NCBI RefSeq assembly: GCF_000250735.1
Contig: NZ_AHZV01000106.1
Span: 18,763-82,762, forward strand
Source: Anaerophaga thermohalophila str. Valhall
GTDB taxonomy: Bacteria > Bacteroidota > Bacteroidia > Bacteroidales > Marinilabiliaceae
DNA: 64,000 nt
Direction of reading: 5' to 3'
Shown here: piece after piece, positions 1-9,049 of the stretch
Position numbering within the stretch: position 1 is the stretch's first letter
Layout: the number at the start of each line of letters is the position of its first letter
Translations under genes and position numbers: made by a program
Notes under the pieces: generated by a model
Database searches by the model: none
Told to the model about the DNA's origin: nothing
The model's input: the letters and a program-made list of their open reading frames with translations, nothing else

Positions 1-1125
1 CTTTACCAGTTGCAGTTCTTCATCAGATACCGGTTCGGAACGTATTCTTTCCATTTCCTTCAGAATCTCTGTAAGTGCACTGTCGGTGACAGAAGTACGG
101 ACCTCGGCTGCTGCGGTGAACCGGCCGACACGTTCGTCTGATTCCAGGCTGGAGTAGGCGCCATAGGTAAATCCTTTGTCTTCACGAAGGTTCTGAAATA
201 AGCGGGCGTTGAAGGAGCCACCCCCAAGTATCTGGTTCATCACCCGTGCTTTTATGGCATCGGGATGTCCGGGTGTAAGCATGGCTTCATGGGTCACCAT
301 GACAGTGGACTGATTTGCACCTTCCTTATTGGCAATGGCAACCTGTGGTTGTTCATAGCAAGCCGGATAAGGAAAAAGATTTTGCGGAACAGAACCTTCT
401 TCCCAGTCGCCAAAATATTTTCTGACCTGCCTTTTCGCATCTTTCACCGAAATGTCACCTACAATAACCAAATAAGCTTCATTGGGACGGAAGTAAGACG
501 TATAATAGTTTTTACAAAGTTCCACTGTTACATTGTCGAGTGTATTTTCTGTCACGATCTCCCCATACGGATCATCTTTCCCGTAAACAAGGGCACCGGC
601 AACATTCTCAGCTATCGCACGTGATTCTTCCTTGTTGGCCTGAATGGCTGTTTTGTACTGGGTTACCAGTTTATCAAGCTCTTCCTGGGGGAATGTAGGG
701 TTTAACAACACATCTGACATAATTTCCAGCAACAGCTCATTGTGTTTCGACAACGACCGTGCGTATATGCCTTTAGAATGAGTCTGAAGTGTAGCACCTA
801 TAAAATCAACCGCTTCATCTATTTCTGCCTTGGTACGATTGGTGGTTCCGGCACGAAGCAGTTCACCCGCCACCTGAACATAACCAACGGCATTGTCTTC
901 GCGTGGTAAAGTCACATCAAGTGTCAGAGAATAAGATACCACAGGTGCTTTATGGTTCTCCACAACAATAACGGTCAGTCCGTTAGACAGGGTAAATGTT
1001 TTGTAGTCACCTATTTTAACCTCCGGAGCCGGCCCGGGTTCGGGAGGTGTAGTCCGGTCAAGCTGCGCACTTACCGTTGAAACCATCAGAAGAAAAAGGA
1101 CGGCTATTGAAAAATATCGCTTCAT
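1..1125 (-). CDS. M16 family peptidase, non-catalytic subunit (3' end missing)
   Basis: Partial gene: it starts at an ATG whose complement lies at 1123-1125 and runs off the left edge, giving 375 codons. The translation opens with a signal peptide (about 20 residues, ending VSAQ) and a typical M16 N-terminal lobe. Where active members carry HxxEH, this protein reads AGELL, so the zinc site is absent. Known M16B proteases often work as a heterodimer of one zinc-binding and one zinc-less subunit. The gene lies 47 bases downstream of the catalytic partner, same strand, so the two probably form an operon and an exported complex. Substrate unknown. Confidence 0.85.
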   Translation of the reverse strand, partial: MKRYFSIAVLFLLMVSTVSAQLDRTTPPEPGPAPEVKIGDYKTFTLSNGLTVIVVENHKAPVVSYSLTLDVTLPREDNAVGYVQVAGELLRAGTTNRTKAEIDEAVDFIGATLQTHSKGIYARSLSKHNELLLEIMSDVLLNPTFPQEELDKLVTQYKTAIQANKEESRAIAENVAGALVYGKDDPYGEIVTENTLDNVTVELCKNYYTSYFRPNEAYLVIVGDISVKDAKRQVRKYFGDWEEGSVPQNLFPYPACYEQPQVAIANKEGANQSTVMVTHEAMLTPGHPDAIKARVMNQILGGGSFNARLFQNLREDKGFTYGAYSSLESDERVGRFTAAAEVRTSVTDSALTEILKEMERIRSEPVSDEELQLVK

Positions 1126-1172
1126 AATACTCAGTATTTTAAATGGAAAAATTTGGGTTTTTCAGTGTCAGG

Positions 1173-2507
1173 TTAATTTTTCTGACTTTCAGGTAAATAA
1201 TAAAGAACAACACGATTGTCTTTGGTGTAGTACTTGTTGGCCACTCTCTTTATATCTTCGCGGGTAACCGACATATATTTATCCAGTTCCGAATTAATCA
1301 TATCGGTATCGCCGAAATAGGTATAATACCGAGCAAGATCGTTGGCAATACCTGCAATTCTGGTTTTGCTGCTGATAATATCGTTCTCAAATTTATTTTT
1401 CAGTTTCTGAAACTCCTTTTCATCAATAAGATTGTTCTTCACCTTTTCAATTTCGGTAATCATGGCCTGTTCCAATTCTTCAATATCTTTTCCCATATTG
1501 GGCAGCGCAAATGCGATGCTAACGCTTGGATCGCGAAACGGAAGCGGGAAAGAGCTCACCTGCATGGCAATTTGCTGTTCATCGACGAGCGACTTGTAAA
1601 GACGCGAACTCTGTCCGTCGGCCAAAAGGGTGCTCAACATCTCCAGGGCGTAATAATCTTCTGTTCCCATGGCAGGTGTACGATAGGCATGAAGTACAAG
1701 CGGTATTTGAATGTTGTCGTAAACGGTATCCCGGACTTCTCCTCCTAACGGCGGTTCAACAACATCGGGACGGTATATCTCTCCTTCGCCGGCAGGAATA
1801 TCCCCAAAATATTTTTGAACCAACTGCCTGGTTTTTTCAGGTTCGATATCGCCGGCAATAACCAGAACGGCATTGTCGGGCACGTAAAACTGGTCATAGA
1901 ACTGCTGAAATTCCTCATCTTTGGCTGCCCTGATATGATCGGGATCGCCGATGGTTGTCCAGCGATAAGGATGCTCTTTAAACGCCCTTTTCATTACCTC
2001 GATCAGAATTGAACCGTAGGGCCGGTTGTCGTAATTTTGTTTTTTCTCTTCAATCACAACCTGCTTTTGTGTGGCAATCCCCACGCTGTCGACTTTCGCA
2101 TGAAGCATCCGTTCAGACTCAAGCCAGAGCCCCATTTCGAGCTGATTGGAAGGAAGAATTTCGTAATAATAAGTGCGGTCGGCCGATGTATTGGCATTCA
2201 ACGTTCCGCCCGATTTTTCTACATACCTCGAATATTCTCCCCGGGGAATATTCTCTGTTCCTTCAAACATCAAGTGTTCAAAGAAGTGTGCAAATCCGGT
2301 ACGATCGGGTTGTTCATTTTTCGACCCGACATGATACATCACGCTCACCGATACAATCGGTGTAGAATGGTCTTCATGGAGAATGACATGCAGGCCGTTG
2401 TCAAGGTCATACTCCGTGAATTCGATCTGCCGCTGCTGGGCAAACATTACACTTCCTGACAGTACCAACGCCAGCAGGAATAATGAGCTTCTTTTCATTT
2501 TCTTCAT
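1173..2507 (-). CDS. M16 family zinc metallopeptidase, catalytic subunit
   Basis: 444 residues. A signal peptide covers about residues 1-23 (ends MFAQ). The inverted zinc motif HFFEH lies at 74-78, with the third-ligand glutamate in the IEEKKQN segment near 153-154, as in pitrilysin/insulinase relatives. The length fits a single M16 half (N lobe plus C lobe). The zinc-less partner follows directly downstream, which is the usual two-gene arrangement. It probably degrades peptides in the periplasm or at the cell surface. Family assignment is firm; the substrate cannot be told from sequence. Confidence 0.92.
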   Translation of the reverse strand: MKKMKRSSLFLLALVLSGSVMFAQQRQIEFTEYDLDNGLHVILHEDHSTPIVSVSVMYHVGSKNEQPDRTGFAHFFEHLMFEGTENIPRGEYSRYVEKSGGTLNANTSADRTYYYEILPSNQLEMGLWLESERMLHAKVDSVGIATQKQVVIEEKKQNYDNRPYGSILIEVMKRAFKEHPYRWTTIGDPDHIRAAKDEEFQQFYDQFYVPDNAVLVIAGDIEPEKTRQLVQKYFGDIPAGEGEIYRPDVVEPPLGGEVRDTVYDNIQIPLVLHAYRTPAMGTEDYYALEMLSTLLADGQSSRLYKSLVDEQQIAMQVSSFPLPFRDPSVSIAFALPNMGKDIEELEQAMITEIEKVKNNLIDEKEFQKLKNKFENDIISSKTRIAGIANDLARYYTYFGDTDMINSELDKYMSVTREDIKRVANKYYTKDNRVVLYYLPESQKN

Positions 2508-2923
2508 ACTATAACTTTTTATTGGTTAAGGTGATTGTAAAAAATTTGATTTATGAGTGGACTCATTTATAGATATTAAAAATAACCTCAATAGATATCA
2601 CCTGCCACAACACCAATCGTTGCAGCTCCGAAAAAATCAATAAAATGATTCGGATTATATTGTGTCTGCAGCCATGCAGCACTTTGAAAAAGAAAACCAA
2701 CAAATACTTCTATCATTTTGAAGAGAATGGTTTTGGGTTCAAAAAAATGTTAAATCAATTTGCAGGCCAAAAAAGATATTTATCTGACAAACAACAAATT
2801 AAATTAAAAGTAAATATTCATTACAGAACATTAAATTGTACGAAAACGAACAAATAGATGTACTAAAACGAACAAAAAAAACCACTTTATTTTCTAACTT
2901 TGCACAAATATGTCCGTGAGTTT
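2508..2923. other. Intergenic region between divergent genes
   Basis: AT-rich 416-base spacer between the minus-strand peptidase operon and the plus-strand DUF6452 gene. The only clear signal is the plus-strand -7 box at 2895-2902. The open frame at 2645-2857 is low-complexity and has no recognisable features, so I see no gene here. Confidence 0.6.
2895..2902 (+). promoter_or_regulatory. Bacteroidota -7 promoter box for the DUF6452/DUF6048 operon
   Basis: TAACTTTG matches the TAnnTTTG box used by the Bacteroidota primary sigma factor. It lies 21 bases before the ATG at 2924, implying a short leader. No clear TTTG -33 element is present at 19-21 bases upstream. Confidence 0.55.
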
Positions 2924-3388
2924 ATGAAACTGATAACTTATTTATTAATTACCGCATCATTCATCCTGTCAATTGCCGGATGCGAAAACGATGAAGCCTG
3001 TCTCTCCAACCAAAATGCTGTTCAGGCAAGTTTGCTTTCAGCCTGGTGGGAAGAAGACAACGACACCACCCTGACAGAGGTATCCGTGACCGGACTTAAT
3101 ATGGAAGACAGTATTTACCGCAATCAAACTATTTCCGGGTTATTCTTGCCTCTGAATTATCATACCGATACCACTTCATTTGTCATTTCAGTCAAAACTT
3201 TGAAAGATACAATCCATTTTATATACGAGAAAGAACTCGACTTTATCTCAGGTGAGTGTGGGTATATTTTTTCATTTGACCTGGATACTGTGATACACAG
3301 TAAGGCATTTATTGATTCCGTTTCTGTTATTTATCCGACTGTACAATATGGTGAAACACTTGAAAATATTAAGCTTTATATTTATTAA
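2924..3388 (+). CDS. DUF6452-type lipoprotein
   Basis: 154 residues from the ATG at 2924. An upstream TTG at 2900 is in frame but overlaps the promoter box, so it is unlikely. The N-terminus is a lipoprotein signal with lipobox SIAGC (Cys20). The rest is predicted beta-rich, with alternating hydrophobic residues. The length and the directly overlapping downstream partner match the DUF6452-DUF6048 pair that recurs in Bacteroidota. Likely envelope-anchored; no biochemical role is known to me. The 3' end overlaps the next gene by 41 bases, so the two are translationally linked. Confidence 0.72.
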   Translation: MKLITYLLITASFILSIAGCENDEACLSNQNAVQASLLSAWWEEDNDTTLTEVSVTGLNMEDSIYRNQTISGLFLPLNYHTDTTSFVISVKTLKDTIHFIYEKELDFISGECGYIFSFDLDTVIHSKAFIDSVSVIYPTVQYGETLENIKLYIY

Positions 3389-4058
3389 CCTTTTTCTTAT
3401 CTCGTATCAGACTTCTTCAGGGCAGCAACGAGAAAGTACAAAGTTAAAAGAGCACCGGGAGCAACCGGGAATGACTCTGGGGGTAAACCTTGAAGGCCCG
3501 ATTGGCCATTTTTTTGACACAGACAAATCTGCATTTTCTGTAATTTCGCATTTTAAACTACCGTCCAATTGGTTTATCCGGGCTGAAGCAGGCTTTGAAA
3601 ACCTTACTTTCTCGGAGGAAAATCAGGAGGAACGCAATTATCATTACCAAAGCAACGGATCATTCCTTAAACTGGGAATTTTATACGATTTTTTCGATGT
3701 GGATGAGCCCGGAAATAATGACAACATTTTCGTGGGAATAAATTACGGCTTTGCCCTTCAGGAGCATGGCAGCAAAAGTTTCATCATTGAGAACAATTAC
3801 TGGGATGACTATCACGGCTCTTTGAGTAAATATGTCATCAACAATCACTGGATTGAATTCCTGGCAGGGCCGCGAACTGAACTGTTAAAAAACTTGTACA
3901 TGGGCTGGACGCTCAACCTGAGAGTAAAAATAACGGAGAATAATAGCCGGGTGCTGAAACCATTCTCTATCCCGGGATACGGGAAAGGTGATAACAATAT
4001 AACTCTGGGCTTTTCGTATTCTCTTGAATATTTTATCCCCTGGGGCAAAACCCCCTAA
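3348..4058 (+). CDS. DUF6048-type predicted outer-membrane beta-barrel protein
   Basis: 236 residues from the ATG at 3348, inside the end of the DUF6452 gene. That start gives a clean signal peptide (FIFINLFLIS, ends SSGQ). The body shows alternating aromatic and polar strands (for example YGFALQEHG, FLAGPRTEL, NLRVKI) typical of a small outer-membrane barrel, and it ends close to an aromatic-rich strand. Together with the upstream lipoprotein it matches a conserved Bacteroidota pair. Function unknown; a barrel/lipoprotein envelope role is inference. Confidence 0.7.
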   Translation: MVKHLKILSFIFINLFLISYQTSSGQQRESTKLKEHREQPGMTLGVNLEGPIGHFFDTDKSAFSVISHFKLPSNWFIRAEAGFENLTFSEENQEERNYHYQSNGSFLKLGILYDFFDVDEPGNNDNIFVGINYGFALQEHGSKSFIIENNYWDDYHGSLSKYVINNHWIEFLAGPRTELLKNLYMGWTLNLRVKITENNSRVLKPFSIPGYGKGDNNITLGFSYSLEYFIPWGKTP

Positions 4059-4137
4059 ATCCCCCTATAGGGAGAGTTTTGGACCCCGTCGATATCTGGA
4101 AAAGCTTTAGAATTAAGGAACGGTAGGCCATTTCAAT

Positions 4138-4213
4138 AGATCATTAGATTTTTAGATATAAGATATAAGACAATTCATCAGACCAATAACTTAGACTAAT
4201 TTTATACTGATGA
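4138..4213. repeat. Leader repeats: TCTAAAAATCTA motif and 3' part of the 95-bp repeat ending at ATG
   Basis: Two dispersed repeats are fused upstream of the LOG-family gene. Bases 4138-4160 are an inverted copy of the ATCTAAAAATCTA leader motif. Bases 4173-4213 match the 3' 40 bases of the unit found at 21879-21980 and 28108-28301, including the last TACTGATGAAA. The start codon of the downstream gene (4210) lies in the repeat end. Confidence 0.75.
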
Positions 4214-4785
4214 AAATTGCCGTTTTTTGTGCATCAAGTCCAAAGGTTCCGGAAAAATATTTCGAAGCTGCCCGCCGGGTATCAGCAGCCCTTGTAAAAG
4301 CCGGTTATGGTATCATCTACGGTGGCGGAGCAGTTGGTCTAATGGGTGCAGTTGCCGACGAAGCTCTGAAACTTGACGGGTCGATTACCGGCATTATTCC
4401 GCGATTTATGGTTGATGTAGAATGGGAACACAAGGATGTGGAAGACATGATACATGTGGAAACCATGCACAAACGTAAAGAATTGATGGTACATGGAAGT
4501 TCAGGCATAGTCGCCCTCCCTGGCGGTACCGGGACTTTGGAGGAACTTTTCGAAGTATTATCTCTTAAAAAACTGGGACAATATTCCCATCCCATCGTGG
4601 TACTTAACACCGATGGTTTCTATGACGGACTGCTGCAACAAACCAGGAAAATGGTTGAAGAAAAATTCATGCGCCCTGTACATAACGAAATGTGGAGCAT
4701 TGTTGACCGTCCCGAAGATGTAGTTCCGGCAATTGAGAATGCAAAACCATGGGACAAAAATTCGATTAATTTTGCTGCTGTTTAA
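4210..4785 (+). CDS. LOG family / TIGR00730 Rossmann-fold protein
   Basis: 191 residues. Family hallmarks are the GGG turn at 38-40, MHKRK at 86-90 and PGGTGTLEE at 104-112. These form the nucleotide-binding and catalytic site of cytokinin riboside-5'-monophosphate phosphoribohydrolases (LOG), which split the N-glycosidic bond of nucleoside monophosphates. In bacteria the physiological substrate is often unknown (AMP or modified AMP are candidates). Cytosolic, normal length. The start codon is embedded in a dispersed repeat, so the 5' leader has been replaced or acquired. Confidence 0.88.
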   Translation: MKIAVFCASSPKVPEKYFEAARRVSAALVKAGYGIIYGGGAVGLMGAVADEALKLDGSITGIIPRFMVDVEWEHKDVEDMIHVETMHKRKELMVHGSSGIVALPGGTGTLEELFEVLSLKKLGQYSHPIVVLNTDGFYDGLLQQTRKMVEEKFMRPVHNEMWSIVDRPEDVVPAIENAKPWDKNSINFAAV

Positions 4786-4807
4786 TAACAATCATCTTTT
4801 TAAAAAG

Positions 4808-4846
4808 CCGAAACGCAGAGACGCGATGACGCAAAGTTTTTATTAT
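4808..4846 (+). repeat. Short dispersed leader repeat (AACGCAGAGACGC type), copy 1
   Basis: An approximately 38-base motif of the form AACGCAGAGACGC-GATGACGCAAAG followed by TTTTATTATGA. Related copies lie at about 27872-27908, 35856-35894 and, inverted, 44283-44320, always just outside genes. Confidence 0.65.
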
Positions 4847-4885
4847 GAAAATGTTATATTTTTGCAAATCAATTACTCAAACTGC

Positions 4886-6043
4886 ATGAAGAGAACTTTT
4901 CATCCCTCACATACATTAATTGAGCAGCAACAGGACACTACATTGAATATCCTTCGTCCTGCCGTTGACGTGCCACAGGAAATCGAGCTCAAAGTGGAAC
5001 GGCCAAAAATTAAAACCCTGTCAGAAGAAGATTCTATCCCCGCACCGACTGAACAAGCACAGACCGATGAAATTACAACAGAAGCAACGGAAGAGCTCGA
5101 AAAAATTGATGCCCCCTCCGGGCAAGAAAATGATCCGGATACTCTCGATTACATCCTTATCTCCGACTGGAAATCCACGGGCTTTAGAAAGCAACTTTGG
5201 TCCTCAGCATCCAACGATTCTGTCTGCTTGTTACCTTTTGTTGGCGAGGCAGGTGACATAATTGATCGCAACGAAGGCGTCGAAATTACCGGAACAAAAC
5301 CCGACACCAAAGTTTTTAGCAAAAAAAACATTGAGGAGGCAAAAGAAACTATTCCTTCCGGGGAGGAGAAACTTCCGACATCACAGGCTCACAACAGCGA
5401 CCTGCTTTCTGTTACATGGTTTATAACAACAATTATTATCCTGGTTGCAGTCACCGGTATTGTGCGTTTCAGATGGCAGAAATATCTTTCCAATATTTTC
5501 AATGCCATTCTTTTTTCCAATGCTGCCAACAACCTTAACACTTCTTCCCTACGCAATGAAAAGCCAGCATCGCTTTTGCTGGGAATTTTGTTTTATACGA
5601 ATTTCTCTTTGTTTTTATATGAGTTCATTATTTTGACTGACCGGAGTTTTTTCGGTCTTTCAGGCTGGCAACTCTGGATAACGGTTTTAGGTTTTCTGCT
5701 TGTAATTTTTGCCCTGAAAATAATCGTTTACCAGTTTATCGGATGGATTTTCAGAATACAGGATCGAACAAAGGAGTATTTATCTCAGTCATCGGTAATG
5801 AGCAAAGCTTATGGTGTTATCCTGCTGCCTTTGATTGCACTTTTCCCGTTTTTGGAACCCGAAGCACGACATTTTGTTCCGAAAATCGGTTTTGCTGTTT
5901 TTATTTTGCTGTATCTAATACAGATAGCAAGGGGTATTAACGCAAATTTAAGGGATACACTTTCAGGTTATTACATTATTTTGTACCTTTGTGCCCTGGA
6001 AATTTTACCCTTGTCAATACTGTATAAGGTGCTGTTTTATTGA
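4886..6043 (+). CDS. DUF4271 domain integral membrane protein
   Basis: 385 residues from the ATG at 4886. The frame is open further upstream but the TATTTTTG box at 4857-4864 supports this start. The first 165 residues are acidic, low-complexity and probably disordered. A helix near 175-190 (ITTIIILVAVTGI) is followed by five or six more hydrophobic helices to the end, the DUF4271 region. Bacteroidota commonly place this gene directly before hemD, as here (49 bases apart). Inner-membrane; function unknown. Confidence 0.8.
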   Translation: MKRTFHPSHTLIEQQQDTTLNILRPAVDVPQEIELKVERPKIKTLSEEDSIPAPTEQAQTDEITTEATEELEKIDAPSGQENDPDTLDYILISDWKSTGFRKQLWSSASNDSVCLLPFVGEAGDIIDRNEGVEITGTKPDTKVFSKKNIEEAKETIPSGEEKLPTSQAHNSDLLSVTWFITTIIILVAVTGIVRFRWQKYLSNIFNAILFSNAANNLNTSSLRNEKPASLLLGILFYTNFSLFLYEFIILTDRSFFGLSGWQLWITVLGFLLVIFALKIIVYQFIGWIFRIQDRTKEYLSQSSVMSKAYGVILLPLIALFPFLEPEARHFVPKIGFAVFILLYLIQIARGINANLRDTLSGYYIILYLCALEILPLSILYKVLFY

Positions 6044-6092
6044 CCTGGTACTGGAATGGTTTCTGGTTTTGTTGAACTAAAACTTAAGCAAA

Positions 6093-6839
6093 TTGAAGAT
6101 CAAAAAAATTCTGGTTTCGCAGCCTAAACCGTCAACGCCAAAATCCCCATATTTCGACCTGTCTGAGAAGAACAATGTGAAGATTGATTTCAGGCCGTTC
6201 ATTCAGGTGGAAGGGGTATCTTCCAAAGAGTTCAGGCAACAGAAGATCAATATTCTCGACCACACCGCGGTGATTTTTACAAGCCGTACGGCCATCGACC
6301 ATTTTTTTAGAATATGTGAAGAAACCCGCGTGACGGTTCCCGACGACATGAAATACTTTTGTATTTCGGAAGCCACTGCTTTCTATCTGCAAAAGTATAT
6401 TGTCTACAGAAAGCGAAAAATCTTCCACTCTACCGGGAAATTTCCCGATTTGGTGGAAGTGATAAAAAAACACAAACAGGAAAAATTTCTGGTGCCGCTT
6501 TCTGACATTCATAAACCTGAAATTCCCAACCTTTTGACAAAGGCCAAAGTCAAATTCACCAAAGCCATTCTATACAGGACGGTGAGCAGCGACTTAAGCG
6601 ATCTGAAAGACATTGATTATGATGTTTTGGTCTTTTTCAGTCCGTCCGGAATAAAATCGTTATTGCAGAATTTCCCTGATTTCAAACAAAACGATACGCT
6701 TATTGCTTCTTTTGGCCCTGCAACCGCCAAGGCCGTTAAAGAAGCCGGATTACGGCTCGACATCCAGGCACCTATGCCTCAGGCACCATCCATGACGGCA
6801 GCTTTGGAGATGTACATCAGGAAGCATAACAAAAAGTAG
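6093..6839 (+). CDS. hemD: Uroporphyrinogen-III synthase
   Basis: 248 residues reading from a TTG at 6093; no upstream in-frame ATG fits the family N-terminus (KILVSQPKP). HemD closes and inverts ring D of hydroxymethylbilane in tetrapyrrole synthesis. Sequence is weakly conserved in this family, but the TSRTAIDHF segment, the FFSPSGIKSLL segment and the late FGPATAKA motif are typical, as is the DUF4271 neighbour. Relevant here because the window also holds heme (SdhC) and corrinoid proteins. The TTG start may lower translation. Confidence 0.83.
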   Translation: MKIKKILVSQPKPSTPKSPYFDLSEKNNVKIDFRPFIQVEGVSSKEFRQQKINILDHTAVIFTSRTAIDHFFRICEETRVTVPDDMKYFCISEATAFYLQKYIVYRKRKIFHSTGKFPDLVEVIKKHKQEKFLVPLSDIHKPEIPNLLTKAKVKFTKAILYRTVSSDLSDLKDIDYDVLVFFSPSGIKSLLQNFPDFKQNDTLIASFGPATAKAVKEAGLRLDIQAPMPQAPSMTAALEMYIRKHNKK

Positions 6840-6998
6840 TGCATTATAAGTCCCTCATGGGCTCATTTGGAACAAAGCCGGAGCACAAAGAATTGTAATG
6901 ATTTTTAGTCAGTTGCTCCTTTCCGGCTATTTACTATCGGCTTTTTACTGCACTATTTTGCAAGGTAGTATCCCTGCTCAAAATAACTAATTTCAGGT

Positions 6999-7415
6999 AT
7001 GCATCGATCAGGTTTCACTTTCGGGAAGAACGAAAAGCTGTGCAGTCGTAAAATCATCGACCGGCTCTTCCTAAAAGGTGAAGCCTTTCTGGTGTATCCG
7101 TTGCGTATTCAGTTTTTGTTTACAGAAGTTCCCGGGGATGTTCCGGTTCAGGCAATGTTTCAGGTTTCGAAAAAAAGGTTTAAACAGGCTGTAAAACGAA
7201 ACCTTCTGAAACGCCGTATGCGGGAATCCTATCGCATAAACAAACCATCCTTCATCCGTGTTTTTCAGGAAAGAAATCTTCAAATTGCAGTTGCCTTTTT
7301 GTACATTGCTGAAAAAGAGCTGGACTATCATACCATTGAAAAAGGAATGAAGAAAGCGCTGTTGCAATTGATTGAAAGAACTGAAGAATATGGAAATACT
7401 TCGCAAAATATATAA
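6999..7415 (+). CDS. rnpA: Ribonuclease P protein component
   Basis: 138 residues. The RNR motif is RNLLKRR at 67-73, preceded by [10 protein letters not shown], the RNA-binding signature of the C5 protein that helps RNase P RNA trim tRNA 5' ends. The N-terminus ([14 protein letters not shown]) is typical for the phylum. yidD overlaps the 3' end, a widely conserved pairing. No rpmH lies upstream here; hemD sits there instead, as often seen in Bacteroidota. A possible -7 box lies at 6954-6960. Confidence 0.95.
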   Translation: MHRSGFTFGKNEKLCSRKIIDRLFLKGEAFLVYPLRIQFLFTEVPGDVPVQAMFQVSKKRFKQAVKRNLLKRRMRESYRINKPSFIRVFQERNLQIAVAFLYIAEKELDYHTIEKGMKKALLQLIERTEEYGNTSQNI

Positions 7416-7641
7416 AGGTTTCAGTAAACTTCTGGTATTCATTCTGATCATGCCGGTCAAATTTTACCAATGGGTAATCTCTCCGATGATTGGCCCGTCA
7501 TGCCGGTATACTCCCACATGTTCGGTTTACTCCATGCAGGCCTTGAAAAAGCATGGCCCATTCAAAGGGTTGTGGCTGGCAACCAAACGAATTTTGTCGT
7601 GCAATCCCTGGGGCGGTAGCGGTTATGATCCGGTGCCATAA
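7390..7641 (+). CDS. yidD: Membrane protein insertion efficiency factor YidD
   Basis: 83 residues from the ATG at 7390, overlapping the end of rnpA by 26 bases; an earlier in-frame codon at 7372 is possible. Conserved cysteines and motif [18 protein letters not shown] and the late [13 protein letters not shown] tail identify YidD. The family has an amphipathic helix at the inner face of the membrane and assists YidC-mediated insertion. Translational coupling to rnpA is likely. Confidence 0.93.
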   Translation: MEILRKIYKGFSKLLVFILIMPVKFYQWVISPMIGPSCRYTPTCSVYSMQALKKHGPFKGLWLATKRILSCNPWGGSGYDPVP

Positions 7642-7675
7642 AAATTTCTATCTTTACGCTTAAACAATCGAGCCC

Positions 7676-8953
7676 GTGAAAGTTCTGCACATCAACAAAA
7701 GCGACCAGACAGGTGGTGCTGCTTTGGCAGCCGTAAGATTGCTTGACGCGCTCAGGGCAAGCGGCACAGATGCTAAGATGCTTGTCTTGCAGGCAGAAGG
7801 GGAACATCCCGGCATCACGCCTCTTATTAAGTCCCGCGCAGGACAAGTTTTCCAACAATTAAAATTCGCAGCAGAAGTATTCTCCTTCATCAGGTATGAG
7901 AAAAACCGGGAAAAAAGATTTGCCTTCTCGTCCGGCCGTTTCGGATATGATGTCAGCCGTCATCCGCTGATCAAAGAAGCCGATATTCTTCACCTTCACT
8001 GGATTAACCAGGGATTCTTATCACTTCACGGATTAAAAAAACTTATACAAACCGGCAAACCGGTTGTCTGGACCTTACACGACACATGGCCTTTTACCGG
8101 AGGATGTCATTATCCTGGCAGCTGTGGAGGATTCACATCTGCCTGCGGAAACTGTCCCTTGCTCAAAACGCCGGCAGAAAACGATTTATCGGCACACCAG
8201 CATGCGCGAAAAGAAAAAATGTATGCCAATGCTGCCATCACATTTGTTGGTTGTAGCAATTGGATGAAAGAGATGGCCGATAAAAGTTCGTTGGTTCGCA
8301 AGGACCTTAAACATTCGGTTCGTCAGGTTTTTAATCCTGTTGATGTCAATATTTTCAGTCCGGCAAATAAAGAAGAAGTCCGAAAACAGCTGGGACTGCC
8401 GTTAAATAAAAAGCTTGTTCTCTTTGGAGCAGCAAATGTTTTTGACCCGAGAAAAGGAGCCAACTTGCTGCTTCGCTCCCTGAAAAATCTGAATGCGACA
8501 CGACCACATCTGCGAAAAGAGATAGAGCTGGTTGCATTCGGCAAGAACGTTGAAGCATTTCAGTGGCAATCTCCTTTTCTGATCCATACCTTCGACGTTG
8601 TAACCGGTCAGGCAAATATGGCCCGTCTTTATCAGGCTGCCGACGTTTTCGTGCTGCCTTCTATGCAGGATAACCTGCCCAATACCGTGGTAGAATCTCT
8701 GGCGTGCGGAACACCGGTTGTTGCTTTCAATATCGGTGGAGTCCCGGAAATGGTAAAACATCAGCAAAATGGCTTTCTGGCAGCTCCCGACAAGTGGAAA
8801 AACCTCGGTGAAGGCATTCTGTATATTCTGGACAATCATGATGAGTTAACCTCTAATGCCAGAGAATTTGCAGTGAATAATTTTTCGCCTGAGATAGTGG
8901 CCTCAAGATACACAGAAATTTATCACTCGGTACTTAACCTGGTCTATTCATAA
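7676..8953 (+). CDS. Group 1 (GT4) glycosyltransferase
   Basis: 425 residues from a GTG at 7676, placed 20 bases after a TATCTTTA box (7649-7656). N-terminal Rossmann domain has a GGAALAA nucleotide loop and the signature TLHDTWPFTGG followed by a Cys cluster (CHYPGSC, CGNCP). This is seen in exopolysaccharide transferases related to colanic-acid WcaC-type enzymes. The C-terminal domain carries PSMQDNLPNTVVESLACG, the E-x7-E donor-binding motif. Probably adds a sugar to a surface polysaccharide on the cytoplasmic side. Sugar specificity cannot be told. Confidence 0.88.
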   Translation: MKVLHINKSDQTGGAALAAVRLLDALRASGTDAKMLVLQAEGEHPGITPLIKSRAGQVFQQLKFAAEVFSFIRYEKNREKRFAFSSGRFGYDVSRHPLIKEADILHLHWINQGFLSLHGLKKLIQTGKPVVWTLHDTWPFTGGCHYPGSCGGFTSACGNCPLLKTPAENDLSAHQHARKEKMYANAAITFVGCSNWMKEMADKSSLVRKDLKHSVRQVFNPVDVNIFSPANKEEVRKQLGLPLNKKLVLFGAANVFDPRKGANLLLRSLKNLNATRPHLRKEIELVAFGKNVEAFQWQSPFLIHTFDVVTGQANMARLYQAADVFVLPSMQDNLPNTVVESLACGTPVVAFNIGGVPEMVKHQQNGFLAAPDKWKNLGEGILYILDNHDELTSNAREFAVNNFSPEIVASRYTEIYHSVLNLVYS

Positions 8954-9049
8954 ACTTTCTGTTGCATGGATGAGTCTGCTCCTGCAATTTCTTGATTCAA
9001 AAATCACTAACCGGAAGAAATATCGAGAACAATCTTAATATCCAATTTT

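Noticed and set aside
2645..2857. 70-residue ORF upstream of the DUF6452 gene
   Set aside because: AT-rich random-looking sequence, Lys/Asn-rich, no motifs.
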